NCBI GenBank assembly: GCA_903850335.1
Contig: CAINLJ010000271.1
Coordinates: 1 to 64,000 of the forward strand
Direction: 5' to 3'
Length of the DNA stretch: 64,000 nucleotides
Origin: an uncultured Bacteroidia bacterium
Lineage (GTDB): Bacteria > Bacteroidota > Bacteroidia > Bacteroidales > Prolixibacteraceae
Below the pieces are notes generated by a model. The model was not told the origin of the DNA. It saw only the letters and a program-made list of their open reading frames with translations, and ran no database searches. Shown here piece by piece: positions 55,901 to 63,912 of this stretch. The position numbers and the translations under genes were made by a program. The stretch's first letter is position 1. Each line of letters starts with the position of its first letter.

Positions 55901-56654
55901 TCGGGAAATTATGGGTCTCAGCTTTTAATGACAGGATTGTTTCTATATCTGTTACCTGGAAGAAATCAGGTTTATCCGGGGATTTTGGTGCAAATTGTTC
56001 TGAGTCAGGGCCTTTGCTAAATGAACAATTGTCTTTGTAAGCTGAAAGTATTGTATTTGGATTTGTCTGCGTTGTTTTCTTAATCAACTGGAATAATGTA
56101 GATCTTTTTTCAATACCGTCAATTATGAAATTTCCGTTAAATATTTTATGACGACAATGTTCCGAATTTACCTGTGAAAATCCAAATACCTCACTATCAG
56201 TAAGTTTTCTTCCAAGCTTTGCAGAAACGTCATTTAAATAAGACACCTCATCATCGCTTAAGGCTAATCCCTCACTAAGGCTGTACGCTGCAATATCATC
56301 AATTGAAAGGATCGGTTCAGGTTCGTGTTTGATTACGAATATTTCCTGATCCAGGCCTCTGTAAACGACCTGAAGCATAGGATCAAAAACAGGTTGCTCG
56401 GTTTCGGAATGAATGAACTCTTCAATCCTTACAATACCTTGAATACCCATATTTTGAGTGATCTCAACTGCATTGGTACTCCAAGGCGTTACCATTTCCT
56501 TTCGGGGTCCAACGTAGGTGCCGGATATACAATTTGATTGTATTCTACTGGCTTCATCGAATAACCATACTAATTTTTCAAGATCAAAAGCAGACAGTTC
56601 CCTATTTGAATCGACGGCAATAAGGTTTGATTTTCCTTTAAAGAAGAGGATCAT
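52962..56654 (-). CDS. purL: Phosphoribosylformylglycinamidine synthase, large single-chain form
   Basis: The enzyme makes FGAM from FGAR, glutamine and ATP in purine synthesis. At 1230 residues it is the fused form. The PurS-like N-domain is followed by FGFSQVNSEHCRHKIFNGNF, LKAETHNFPTTVEPFNGAAT and GGEIRDRMAGGKGS, then repeated AIRS domains (VISIHDHGAGGHLN, ISGHDISSGGLLTTLLE). A C-terminal class I glutaminase domain has nucleophile Cys in LGICNGCQLM and the His-x-Glu in MPHIERAIYPW. A full promoter lies upstream. Confidence 0.97.
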   Translation of the reverse strand: MILFFKGKSNLIAVDSNRELSAFDLEKLVWLFDEASRIQSNCISGTYVGPRKEMVTPWSTNAVEITQNMGIQGIVRIEEFIHSETEQPVFDPMLQVVYRGLDQEIFVIKHEPEPILSIDDIAAYSLSEGLALSDDEVSYLNDVSAKLGRKLTDSEVFGFSQVNSEHCRHKIFNGNFIIDGIEKRSTLFQLIKKTTQTNPNTILSAYKDNCSFSKGPDSEQFAPKSPDKPDFFQVTDIETILSLKAETHNFPTTVEPFNGAATGTGGEIRDRMAGGKGSFPIAGTAVYMTSYSRNDADGREWEDATEPRPWLYQTPEEILIKASNGASDFGNKFGQPLINGSVLTFEHFENQKKFGFDKVIMQAGGIGYARQEDCLKDVPGIGDKVVLLGGDNYRIGMGGGAVSSVDTGEFESHIELNAVQRANPEMQKRAYNTIRALAESGNNPIISIHDHGAGGHLNCLSELVEETGGEIYIDELPVGDPTLSSKEIVGNESQERMGFVTKTENIELITRIAERERSPVYIIGETTGNRKFTFLNRNTGEKPINWELAYMFGKPPKTVLTDESKISTFKGLNYDKSLVNKYIEQILQLESVGCKDWLTNKVDRSVTGKIAKQQCVGKLQLPLNNLGVVAIDYQGNKGIATSLGHAPVAGLINAANGSVLSIAESLTNIIWAPLTHQIKGISLSANWMWPAKNQGENFRLYTAVEAASAFACALGINIPTGKDSLSMTQKYKNDVVYAPGTVIISASAEVSDINKVVEPVLVSNPLKPLYYIDFSKSPLSLGGSSLAQTLSQLGDSTPTVTDPDYFIKTFNSIQKLIENQLIISGHDISSGGLLTTLLELCFAGNEGGLEIDLSGINESDSVKVLFSENPGIIVQPDDARKFENTLNLCGVQFVRIGNPTKSRELTVINFGDIFRFDIENLRDKWFKPSYLLDRRQSGEKLALERYQNYKDNTLKFEFGNFEGRFENYGIDPKRRSSSGIRAAIIREKGSNGDREMAWSMYLAGFDVKDVHMTDLISGRETLEDINLIVFVGGFSNSDVLGSAKGWAGAFRCNEKAKTALESFYKRSDTLSLGICNGCQLMVELDLVNPGQEKKIKMAHNDSHKFESCFVSVDVFENDSVMFKSLSGKSLGAWVAHGEGKFVMPLEEAKYKIPVKFSYSNYPGNPNGSDYDTAAICSEDGRHLAMMPHIERAIYPWQWANYPAGREHDQVTPWIEAFVNALNWVKIKLRD

Positions 56655-56696
56655 TTGGATTCGTTTTAATTGACAATGTCAGTGTTACCTTGCCGG

Positions 56697-56725
56697 CAAA
56701 GATAAAGAAAAATAATGCGGTCAAA
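56697..56725 (-). promoter_or_regulatory. Promoter of purL
   Basis: On the minus strand TTTG (56725-56722), 17 bases, then TATCTTTG (56704-56697): a full match to the -33/-7 pattern. The start codon is 43 bases beyond the -7 box. No purine-repressor site was identified. Confidence 0.65.
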
Positions 56726-56731
56726 ACTGAA

Positions 56732-58210
56732 TCATTCAGGATTCCATTCGGTTATTCTGATCAGTGAAGGAAATGCTTTTGGTTTATAGATGGACTGATT
56801 ATAAAAAATACGTATGCACTCCTGAATTCCTTCCGTGATACTAGGGTGAGGATGAATGCTTTGGAGAACTTCATGAAGCCTGATGTCTGAATTAATGAGA
56901 TAGGCAATAGATACGATGAACGCCGAGGCCTGTGGTCCGGCAGCACGCATACCCAGGATCTTTTCAGTGCCGTCGTTGCTCACAATAATTTTTACAAATC
57001 CTTTCGTGCTGCGCATTGCTATTGCCCTGTTAATCAGCTCATTCGAATAGTAAATGGCTTTATAAGGAATTTTCTGATCCCGTAATATCTTTTCATTAGC
57101 TCCAACTGACGCCAATTCTGGCTTAAAAAACATCAAAGTAGGCATGTAGGAATAGTCAAGAGGGTAGGAGGCTTTCCCGAAAATTGCTTCCACAATGAAC
57201 CTTCCCTGTTCTTCCGCTACTCCGTACAAAGCCTTTTGGCCTGTTACATCACCCGCAGCAAAGATATTGCAGTCTTTAAAATCTCCAATTGCACATTCCT
57301 CATTTATATGAAGATATCCCTTCACATTTGGTTTAATGGCTACATTTTCAAGACCCAGATCTTTTGTGTTTGCATCACGTCCGATCGATACCAGGATAAT
57401 GTCTACCTCAACAACCTGACTGTGTCCGTCATCATAGTCAAGTACTACCTCTAAATGATCTTTTTCTTTTCGTACATTCCTTAGCGTAGCGGTATGGTGA
57501 ATGATAACTCCGTTTTTTTCAAGATTGTTGGAAACAAAATCACTTACGTCATCATCTTCAAAAGGGATTACACGATGCGCTTTGTCGAGTAAATGAACTT
57601 CAGTCTGTTTAAAATTTGAGAATATCGTTGCAAATTCGCAACCTATTATTCCTGAACCCAGGATCATCATTCTTTCGGGAAAGCGATCCAGATTCAGCAA
57701 TCCGTCAGAGTCGAATATTTGTTTTTGGTCTACCGGTAATTCCGGGAGCTCACGGGGCCTGGATCCAGTGGCAATAATAATATATTCAGCTTCAATTACT
57801 TCTGTACTTTCTTCACCCGTGATCTGTAGCGTATTACGATCGAGAAATTTAGCGAACCCACGTTTGTAGGTAATTGTTCCATGATCGTTCTTATTGGTTG
57901 AGAACGATTCTATTTGAGATAACATCTGGTACTGTTTTGTCTTTGCAGCTGCCAGAACGGTCTTTTTAACCATATTATAATCCACCTGAAGACCGGACGC
58001 CCGGTAACCGCGGTCTATAGCAGCAGCGATAGAATAATCAACCGAAAGTTCCCACATAGTCTTCGAGGTGAGCGGACCATTCATGATTCCTGTTCCTCCT
58101 ATATGTCCTGCCTCGATCAGACAAACGTTTTTTCCAAAATCCACAGCTCTCATGGTGGCAGCAAAACCACCTGGACCACTTCCTATTATAGCCAGATCGT
58201 ATTTCGTCAT
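56732..58210 (-). CDS. Dihydrolipoamide-dehydrogenase-like flavoprotein lacking the redox cysteines
   Basis: FAD-binding YDLAIIGSGPGGFAATMRAV, the NAD-binding MMILGSGIIGCEFATIF with an acidic VHLLD at the end of the next strand (NAD preference), FAAGDVTGQKALYGVAEEQG, and the C-terminal SIHPHPSITEGIQE (His-Glu pair) all match the class I pyridine nucleotide-disulfide family. However, the CxxxxC disulfide is absent: the segment reads HIGGTGIMNGPLTSKTMWEL, with Gly and Pro in place of the two Cys. Dihydrolipoamide or glutathione reduction is therefore unlikely. A transhydrogenase or other flavin-only role is possible. It is divergent from the propionate operon. Confidence 0.88.
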   Translation of the reverse strand: MTKYDLAIIGSGPGGFAATMRAVDFGKNVCLIEAGHIGGTGIMNGPLTSKTMWELSVDYSIAAAIDRGYRASGLQVDYNMVKKTVLAAAKTKQYQMLSQIESFSTNKNDHGTITYKRGFAKFLDRNTLQITGEESTEVIEAEYIIIATGSRPRELPELPVDQKQIFDSDGLLNLDRFPERMMILGSGIIGCEFATIFSNFKQTEVHLLDKAHRVIPFEDDDVSDFVSNNLEKNGVIIHHTATLRNVRKEKDHLEVVLDYDDGHSQVVEVDIILVSIGRDANTKDLGLENVAIKPNVKGYLHINEECAIGDFKDCNIFAAGDVTGQKALYGVAEEQGRFIVEAIFGKASYPLDYSYMPTLMFFKPELASVGANEKILRDQKIPYKAIYYSNELINRAIAMRSTKGFVKIIVSNDGTEKILGMRAAGPQASAFIVSIAYLINSDIRLHEVLQSIHPHPSITEGIQECIRIFYNQSIYKPKAFPSLIRITEWNPE

Positions 58211-58232
58211 ATTTTAATTGATTATGAATAAG

Positions 58233-58240
58233 CAAACATA
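58233..58240 (-). promoter_or_regulatory. Candidate -7 box for the flavoprotein gene
   Basis: TATGTTTG on the minus strand matches TAnnTTTG, 22 bases before the start codon. A -33 TTTG at the usual distance was not found. Confidence 0.4.
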
Positions 58241-58419
58241 CAAAAGTTTGAAACTTTAATAGCTAGTTCGTTACAATAATACAATGAAATTTTACAAATC
58301 AAAAATTTCAAATATTTTGGTCGATATTTTGAAAAAAATCGCTTTTAGCCTCATAAGTTCTTTTTCAACCGGGTATTAATATTTAATTTAGCAGAATCTT
58401 AAATCAATTATTTTATTTT

Positions 58420-59730
58420 ATGAAGCAAGTAAGGTATGTTACAGCAGAAGAAGCGGTTAAAGTAATCAAATCCGGTGACAGAGTTCATCTGAGTGGTGTT
58501 GCTGTTACCCCGCACAGGTTAATTAAAGCGATGGTTGAACGAGGACGTGCACATGAAATTTATGACATAAAGATTCAGCATATTCATATTGAAGGTCCTG
58601 TTGACTACGCGAATCCTGAGTTCGAAGGGATTTTTGATGTTCAGCAATTTTTTGTTGGGGCAAATCTTCGCAAACAAACACAGGCCGGGTATGCTGATTA
58701 TATTCCTGTTTTTCTGAGTGAGACACAGAAATTAATTCGGGAGGGGTATCTTAAAGTGAATGTTGCAATGATTATGGTTTCAGTGCCTGATAAACATGGT
58801 TATGTGTCGCTTGGCACTTCTGTGGATGCTACACTTGCAGCTGTTCAAAATGCGGATGTTGTTATTGCTCTTGTAAATCCAAATGTTCCGCGGGCCTGGG
58901 GAGATGCAATGATTCCATTGGAGCATATAGATATATTTGTTGAAGATGATGCGCCGCTATATGCACATAAGCTTGAACCATTGACTGAAACCGATATTGC
59001 TATCGGAAAAAATACAGCCGCCTTAATCGAGGATGGTGCCTGTTTGCAAATGGGAATAGGTGGGATCCCAAATGCTGTTTTGGCACAATTGGGAAATCAT
59101 AAGAACCTTGGTGTTCATACAGAGATGTTTGCCGATGGCATCCTTCCTCTTGTCGAAAGTGGTGTAGTGACTGGAAGTATGAAAAGCATTGACAAAGGAA
59201 AGATGGTAGCCTCATTTTTAATGGGTTCAAAGGAGTTATATGATTTTATTGATGATAATCCGATGGTTGCCATGATGGATGTCGAGCATACAAATAATGT
59301 TGCTGTAATTCGTAAATTAGATCGTGTTACTGCAATTAATTCGGCCCTGGCAATTGACCTGACAGGTCAGGTTTGTGCCGATTCAATTGGTATCAAACAT
59401 TATTCCGGAGTTGGCGGGCAAATCGATTTCATTCGGGGAGCCGGTCATTCATACCGTGGGAGACCTATCATTGCAATGCCTTCAATAACAGAAAAAGGAT
59501 TTTCAAAAATCAGTCCAACGCTTATCGAAGGATCAGGAGTTGTCTCGACTAGGGCCAATATTCACTGGGTTGTGACTGAATATGGAGCGGTAAACCTTTA
59601 TGGAAAGACGATGCAGGAGAGAGCTCGAATGCTAATTTCAATTGCACATCCAAATCACCGCGAAATGTTGGATAAAGCTGCTTTTGAAAGATTTGGATCA
59701 CACTACAGATTTGTATCTCCGGCAAGATAA
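58420..59730 (+). CDS. Acetyl-CoA hydrolase/transferase family CoA transferase
   Basis: The two-domain layout shows VTAEEAVKVIKSGDRVHLSG at the N-terminus, GACLQMGIGGIPNAVLAQLG, then LGVHTEMFADGILPLVESG with the catalytic Glu, and GVGGQIDFIRGAGHS. The 436-residue length fits the 4-hydroxybutyrate/propionate/butyrate CoA transferases. As first gene of an operon for methylmalonyl-CoA decarboxylation, the likely reaction is propionyl-CoA + succinate to propionate + succinyl-CoA. The acyl preference cannot be read directly; 4-hydroxybutyrate or acetate are alternatives. Confidence 0.9.
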   Translation: MKQVRYVTAEEAVKVIKSGDRVHLSGVAVTPHRLIKAMVERGRAHEIYDIKIQHIHIEGPVDYANPEFEGIFDVQQFFVGANLRKQTQAGYADYIPVFLSETQKLIREGYLKVNVAMIMVSVPDKHGYVSLGTSVDATLAAVQNADVVIALVNPNVPRAWGDAMIPLEHIDIFVEDDAPLYAHKLEPLTETDIAIGKNTAALIEDGACLQMGIGGIPNAVLAQLGNHKNLGVHTEMFADGILPLVESGVVTGSMKSIDKGKMVASFLMGSKELYDFIDDNPMVAMMDVEHTNNVAVIRKLDRVTAINSALAIDLTGQVCADSIGIKHYSGVGGQIDFIRGAGHSYRGRPIIAMPSITEKGFSKISPTLIEGSGVVSTRANIHWVVTEYGAVNLYGKTMQERARMLISIAHPNHREMLDKAAFERFGSHYRFVSPAR

Positions 59731-59768
59731 ATATATTTTATACTGACATTAAATAAATAGATATACTC

Positions 59769-60170
59769 ATGAAAGTATCACATATTGAACATATTGGTAT
59801 TGCAGTTACAAGTCTCGAAACTGCAATTCCCTACTACGAGACCTTGCTGGGAACAACATGTTATGCTACTGAGATTGTTACAGATCAAAAGGTTAAAACA
59901 GCATTTTTTAAAGTAGGACAGACTAAGATTGAACTTTTGGAATCAACTGATCCTGAAGGTCCGATAGGCAAATTTTTAGAGAAAAAAGGTCCTGGTGTTC
60001 ATCATATAGCCTTCGCAGTCAACGATGTGAATAGTGCGCTTCAGGAGGCGAATGAAGCAGGTATTCAATTAATTGACAAACAATCCAGAAAAGGGGCTGA
60101 AGGATTAAATATAGGCTTTTTACACCCCAAATCTACCCTTGGAGTACTTACCGAACTTTGCAGTGAATAG
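59769..60170 (+). CDS. mce: Methylmalonyl-CoA epimerase
   Basis: A vicinal-oxygen-chelate fold protein of 133 residues that interconverts (R)- and (S)-methylmalonyl-CoA. The metal ligands and motifs are visible: SHIEHIGIAVTSLETAIPYY (His), KTAFFKVGQTKIELLESTDP (Glu), KKGPGVHHIAFAVNDV (His) and FLHPKSTLGVLTELC (Glu). It lies 38 bases after the CoA transferase and 30 before mmdA, as expected in a propionate operon. Confidence 0.96.
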   Translation: MKVSHIEHIGIAVTSLETAIPYYETLLGTTCYATEIVTDQKVKTAFFKVGQTKIELLESTDPEGPIGKFLEKKGPGVHHIAFAVNDVNSALQEANEAGIQLIDKQSRKGAEGLNIGFLHPKSTLGVLTELCSE

Positions 60171-60200
60171 TTCACAGTTAAATATATAATTAATAGTACG

Positions 60201-61760
60201 ATGAGCAATCAGGACAAAATCAAAAATTTGATTGACCTTCGTGCGGAGGCCAAACTTGGTGGTGGGGCGAAACGAATTGATGCGCAACACAACAAAGGTA
60301 AATTAACCGCACGCGAACGTATTGACTTAATTCTCGATGATGGGAGCTTTGAAGAGTTTGACATGTTTGTTACCCATCGCTGTACCAATTTTGGTATGGA
60401 GAAAACAAAATTCATGAGTGATGGGGTAGTTACGGGCCGCGGTACCATCGACGGTCGTACCGTATTTATCTTTTCACAGGACTTTACAGTTTTTGGTGGT
60501 TCATTATCTGAAACCTTTGCTCAAAAGATCTGTAAGGTAATGGATATGGCGATGAAAGTTGGAGCTCCCTGCATTGGCATAAACGATTCAGGTGGTGCTC
60601 GTATTCAGGAGGGAGTTACAGCTTTGGCAGGTTATGCCGAGATATTTGAGCGAAATATCATGGCCTCAGGAGTGATTCCACAGATTTCTGCGATTTTTGG
60701 CCCATGTGCAGGTGGTGCAGTTTATTCACCAGCCCTTACAGATTTTATTGTAATGAGTAAAGATACCAGTTATATGTTTGTTACTGGTCCCAAGGTTGTT
60801 AAGACAGTTACAGGCGAAGTTGTAACCGATGAGCAGCTTGGTGGTGCAATTGTTCATGGTACAAAATCGGGAGTTACCCATTTTGTTTCTGATTCAGAAC
60901 AGGAAGGATTATTACTGATTCGCAAACTATTGTCTTTCCTTCCACAGAACAACCTTGAAGATCCGCCAATTGCCCCTTGTAACGATCCGATTGACAGGCT
61001 CGATGACAATTTAAATGATATTATTCCTGAAAATCCAAACAAACCATACGACGTTAAAGATGTAATCCACTCGATAGTTGATTATGGGGAGTTTATGGAG
61101 GTTCATCGGAATTATGCCCAGAATATTGTAGTTGGTTTTGCAAGATTTAACGGTATGCCGGTTGGCCTGGTAGCCAATCAACCTTCTTATTTAGCCGGAG
61201 TATTGGATATTAATGCTTCGAGAAAGGCGGCCCGTTTTATCCGTTTTTGCGATGCTTTTAATGTTCCAATTGTTACTCTTGAAGATGTACCAGGATTCTT
61301 ACCCGGAACGGCTCAGGAATATGGTGGTATTATTATCCATGGTGCTAAACTATTGTTCGCTTACGGCGAAGCAACTGTACCAAAAATAACTGTAATTCTT
61401 CGTAAAGCTTATGGAGGTGCTTATTGTGTAATGAGCTCCAAGCATTTGCGGGGTGATATTAATTATGCCTGGCCTCAGGCTGAAATTGCTGTAATGGGAC
61501 CTAAGGGTGCCATCGAAGTATTGAGAAGCAAGCAAATTGCAGGTTTGCCTGATGATGCTGCGCGCGCTGAATTTGTCGCAAATGCTGAGGCAGAGTATAA
61601 AAAGGAATTTGCAAATCCTTATAATGCAGCAAGATACGGATATATTGATGATGTAATAGAACCTCGGAACACTAGGTTCAGAATTATCCGTGCCCTTCAA
61701 TCACTTGCAACTAAAAAGGATACAATGCCTGCCAAAAAACATTCTAACCTCCCGCTTTAA
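60201..61760 (+). CDS. mmdA: Methylmalonyl-CoA decarboxylase, carboxyltransferase (alpha) subunit
   Basis: This acyl-CoA carboxyltransferase has two crotonase-like halves. [20 protein letters not shown] and [18 protein letters not shown] open the protein. The oxyanion motifs are [20 protein letters not shown] and [19 protein letters not shown] in the first half, and [20 protein letters not shown] with [19 protein letters not shown] in the second. The length (519) is typical. It moves the carboxyl of (S)-methylmalonyl-CoA to biotin on the carrier subunit. A propionyl-CoA carboxylase role is unlikely with the Na+-pump subunit in the same operon. Confidence 0.95.
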   Translation: MSNQDKIKNLIDLRAEAKLGGGAKRIDAQHNKGKLTARERIDLILDDGSFEEFDMFVTHRCTNFGMEKTKFMSDGVVTGRGTIDGRTVFIFSQDFTVFGGSLSETFAQKICKVMDMAMKVGAPCIGINDSGGARIQEGVTALAGYAEIFERNIMASGVIPQISAIFGPCAGGAVYSPALTDFIVMSKDTSYMFVTGPKVVKTVTGEVVTDEQLGGAIVHGTKSGVTHFVSDSEQEGLLLIRKLLSFLPQNNLEDPPIAPCNDPIDRLDDNLNDIIPENPNKPYDVKDVIHSIVDYGEFMEVHRNYAQNIVVGFARFNGMPVGLVANQPSYLAGVLDINASRKAARFIRFCDAFNVPIVTLEDVPGFLPGTAQEYGGIIIHGAKLLFAYGEATVPKITVILRKAYGGAYCVMSSKHLRGDINYAWPQAEIAVMGPKGAIEVLRSKQIAGLPDDAARAEFVANAEAEYKKEFANPYNAARYGYIDDVIEPRNTRFRIIRALQSLATKKDTMPAKKHSNLPL

Positions 61761-61771
61761 TTTGAGTAATT

Positions 61772-62200
61772 ATGCTAAAAAATAATTTTTGTATTTTAAG
61801 GCTGGTTGCAATCCTTTTGTTCAGTCTTGAAACCTTAACAGGAAACGCTCAGAATACCGGGGATTTACACTTTAATAATCAGACTGGTATCAGCGCAATC
61901 ATGCCGGCTTTCATATTCGTTTTTTTAGCTCTGTTGTTATTGTATTTTTTATTCAAAATTATTGGTCATGTAATGACAATAGAAGCCAGAAAAGCAAAAA
62001 AATTGTTGGAAGCTTCATCACCGGGCCTGGCAAAGGAAAAACTGTCCGGAGAGGTTAATGCAGCTATTGTTATGGCATTGTATCTCTATGGAAGTGATTT
62101 ACACGACCAGGAAGATCCGATAATAACTATGACCAAGGTTTCGAGAACGTATTCACCTTGGAGTTCAAAAATTTATGGATTAAGAAAATCACCAAGATAA
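61772..62200 (+). CDS. OadG-family small subunit of the decarboxylase
   Basis: A signal-like N-terminal stretch (about 8-25) is followed by a membrane helix (~46-66, MPAFIFVFLALLLLYFLFKI) and a short hydrophilic tail. The helix plus the IIGHVMTIEARKAKK basic flank match the gamma/delta (OadG) subunits that hold decarboxylase complexes together at the membrane. The tail is longer than in typical OadG and ends with KVSRTYSPWSSKIYGLRKSP. It is 11 bases after mmdA and 12 before the biotin carrier gene. Confidence 0.8.
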   Translation: MLKNNFCILRLVAILLFSLETLTGNAQNTGDLHFNNQTGISAIMPAFIFVFLALLLLYFLFKIIGHVMTIEARKAKKLLEASSPGLAKEKLSGEVNAAIVMALYLYGSDLHDQEDPIITMTKVSRTYSPWSSKIYGLRKSPR

Positions 62201-62212
62201 AGGCATCCGAAA

Positions 62213-62656
62213 ATGAAAAAATTTAAATTTAAAATCAATGGTAATCAATACAATGCAGAAGTGTTAAGTATTGAAGATAATATAGCAGAGATTGAAATAA
62301 ATGGTACTAAATATAGTGTTGAAGTCGACAAGGACATGCAACCGGTTAAAACACCTAAATTGGTTCGAAGTATTTCGGTCCCATCCACGGATACTCACCC
62401 TGCTGTAGCTAAAACCAGCAGCCCGTCCGCTCCTAAGGGTGGAGGTACAATTAAATCACCACTTCCGGGAGTAATACTTGAAATTTATGTGAAAACCGGA
62501 GATGTTGTGAAAATTGGCCAACGGTTACTTGTACTGGAAGCCATGAAGATGGAAAATAATATTGAAGCTGATAAAGCCGGTAAAATAGTTTCTATCTCGA
62601 AGAACAAAGGTGATTCCGTAATGGAGGGTGATGTATTAATCGTGATTGGAGAATAA
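62213..62656 (+). CDS. Biotin carboxyl carrier subunit of methylmalonyl-CoA decarboxylase
   Basis: The N-terminal ~50 residues form a small beta-rich assembly domain (KFKFKINGNQYNAEVLSIED). A Pro/Ser/Ala-rich hinge (~56-76) leads to the biotinyl domain, with biotinylation lysine K112 in VLEAMKMENNI and the typical IKSPLPGVILEIYVKTGD. It shuttles CO2 between the carboxyltransferase and the membrane decarboxylase. The length (147) and the gene order fit MmdC/PccX-type carriers. It is 2 bases upstream of the pump subunit. Confidence 0.95.
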   Translation: MKKFKFKINGNQYNAEVLSIEDNIAEIEINGTKYSVEVDKDMQPVKTPKLVRSISVPSTDTHPAVAKTSSPSAPKGGGTIKSPLPGVILEIYVKTGDVVKIGQRLLVLEAMKMENNIEADKAGKIVSISKNKGDSVMEGDVLIVIGE

Positions 62657-62658
62657 CC

Positions 62659-63819
62659 ATGGAAAATTCAGGTTCTCTAACAAATATTTTTGAACAACTT
62701 AGCCAATTTCTTCAGTTTACTGCCTTTGCTAATTTAACAGTGGGCAATATCATAATGATTTTGGCTGGAGTGTTGTTTATTTATCTGGCAATTGTCAGAG
62801 AGTATGAACCTATGCTTCTGGTTCCGGTTGGATTCGGGATTTTAATTGGAAATATTGCTTTTCATCCCGGCTTACAGATTGGAATTTTTGAAAGTGGCAG
62901 CGTATTTAATACAATCTATATTGGTGTGTTGCAGGGGATCTATCCGTCTCTTATATTTTTGGGTATAGGTGCTATGACTGATTTCTCGGCTTTAATATCT
63001 AATCCAAAGCTAATTTTAATTGGAATTGCAACTCAATTGGGTATTTTTAGCGCGTATGTCATTGCAATTCTCGTTGGATTTACTCCTTCAGAGGCGGGAG
63101 CAATTGGAATTATAGGGGGTGCAGATGCTCCAACTGCAATATTTCTCTCCTCGAAGCTTGCTCCGGGACTGATCGCCGCAATTGCTGTTTCTGCATATGC
63201 TTATATGGCCCTTATGCCAATTATTCAACCTGTTTTCATGAAATTACTGACTACAGGCAAGGAACGGGTAATTAGAATGCAACCCTTAAGAATGGTTTCT
63301 CAAAGAGAAAAGATACTCTTTCCAATCGCAGGATTATTGTTAACCTGCCTGTTAGTTCCGGCAGCACTGCCACTTCTTGGGATGCTCTTCTTTGGTAATC
63401 TATTGAAAGAGAGTAGTGTAACAAAACGCCTGGCTGAATCAGCGAAGGGTACAATATTGGATATTGTTACTATATTGATTGGGCTGGCGATTGGTACCTC
63501 AGCTCAGGCCGAAACTTTTCTTACTTTAAAGACGCTATACATTTTTCTATTGGGAATTGCTGCCATTGCAATTGCTACAACTTGCGGGGTCTTATTTGTG
63601 AAAATAATGAATCTGTTTTTGAAGAAGGAAAATAAAATTAATCCGCTTATTGGCAGCGCCGGTGTTGCGGCAATGCCTGGTAGTGCAAGGATCTCACAGG
63701 TTATGGGATTAAGGTATGATAAAACAAATCACCTGCTGATGCATGCAGTCGGACCTAATGCTGCCGGCGTCATAGGTAGTGCTATTGCAGCTGGTATTTT
63801 ACTTAGTTTTCTGTATTAA
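62659..63819 (+). CDS. mmdB: Sodium-pumping decarboxylase beta subunit
   Basis: About nine membrane helices cover 386 residues. The OadB/MmdB core motif is intact: GIIGGADAPTAIFLSSKLAP (with the Asp of the ion path), followed by AYAYMALMPIIQPVF. The second conserved region reads GSAGVAAMPGSARISQVMG, with HAVGPNAAGVIGSAIAAG at the end. It decarboxylates carboxybiotin and exports Na+, saving energy during propionate formation. It is the last gene of the operon, before a strong terminator. Confidence 0.95.
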   Translation: MENSGSLTNIFEQLSQFLQFTAFANLTVGNIIMILAGVLFIYLAIVREYEPMLLVPVGFGILIGNIAFHPGLQIGIFESGSVFNTIYIGVLQGIYPSLIFLGIGAMTDFSALISNPKLILIGIATQLGIFSAYVIAILVGFTPSEAGAIGIIGGADAPTAIFLSSKLAPGLIAAIAVSAYAYMALMPIIQPVFMKLLTTGKERVIRMQPLRMVSQREKILFPIAGLLLTCLLVPAALPLLGMLFFGNLLKESSVTKRLAESAKGTILDIVTILIGLAIGTSAQAETFLTLKTLYIFLLGIAAIAIATTCGVLFVKIMNLFLKKENKINPLIGSAGVAAMPGSARISQVMGLRYDKTNHLLMHAVGPNAAGVIGSAIAAGILLSFLY

Positions 63820-63834
63820 AATTCAGCTGATGAT

Positions 63835-63871
63835 AAAAAAAAGCGATCCTTTGAAAAGATCGCTTTTTTTT
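63835..63871 (+). terminator. Terminator of the propionate operon
   Basis: A near-perfect stem (AAAAAAAAGCGATC with GATCGCTTTTTTTT, 9-base loop) with a T-run lies 16 bases after the mmdB stop. It is the strongest terminator in the window. Confidence 0.92.
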
Positions 63872-63912
63872 ATTTACCTTCGACAGTATCATTAAACTTT
63901 AAATCTCCCGAA

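Noticed and set aside
60201-61760. Propionyl-CoA carboxylase beta subunit
   Set aside because: Sequence alone would allow it, but the operon has a Na+-pump decarboxylase subunit and no biotin carboxylase gene.
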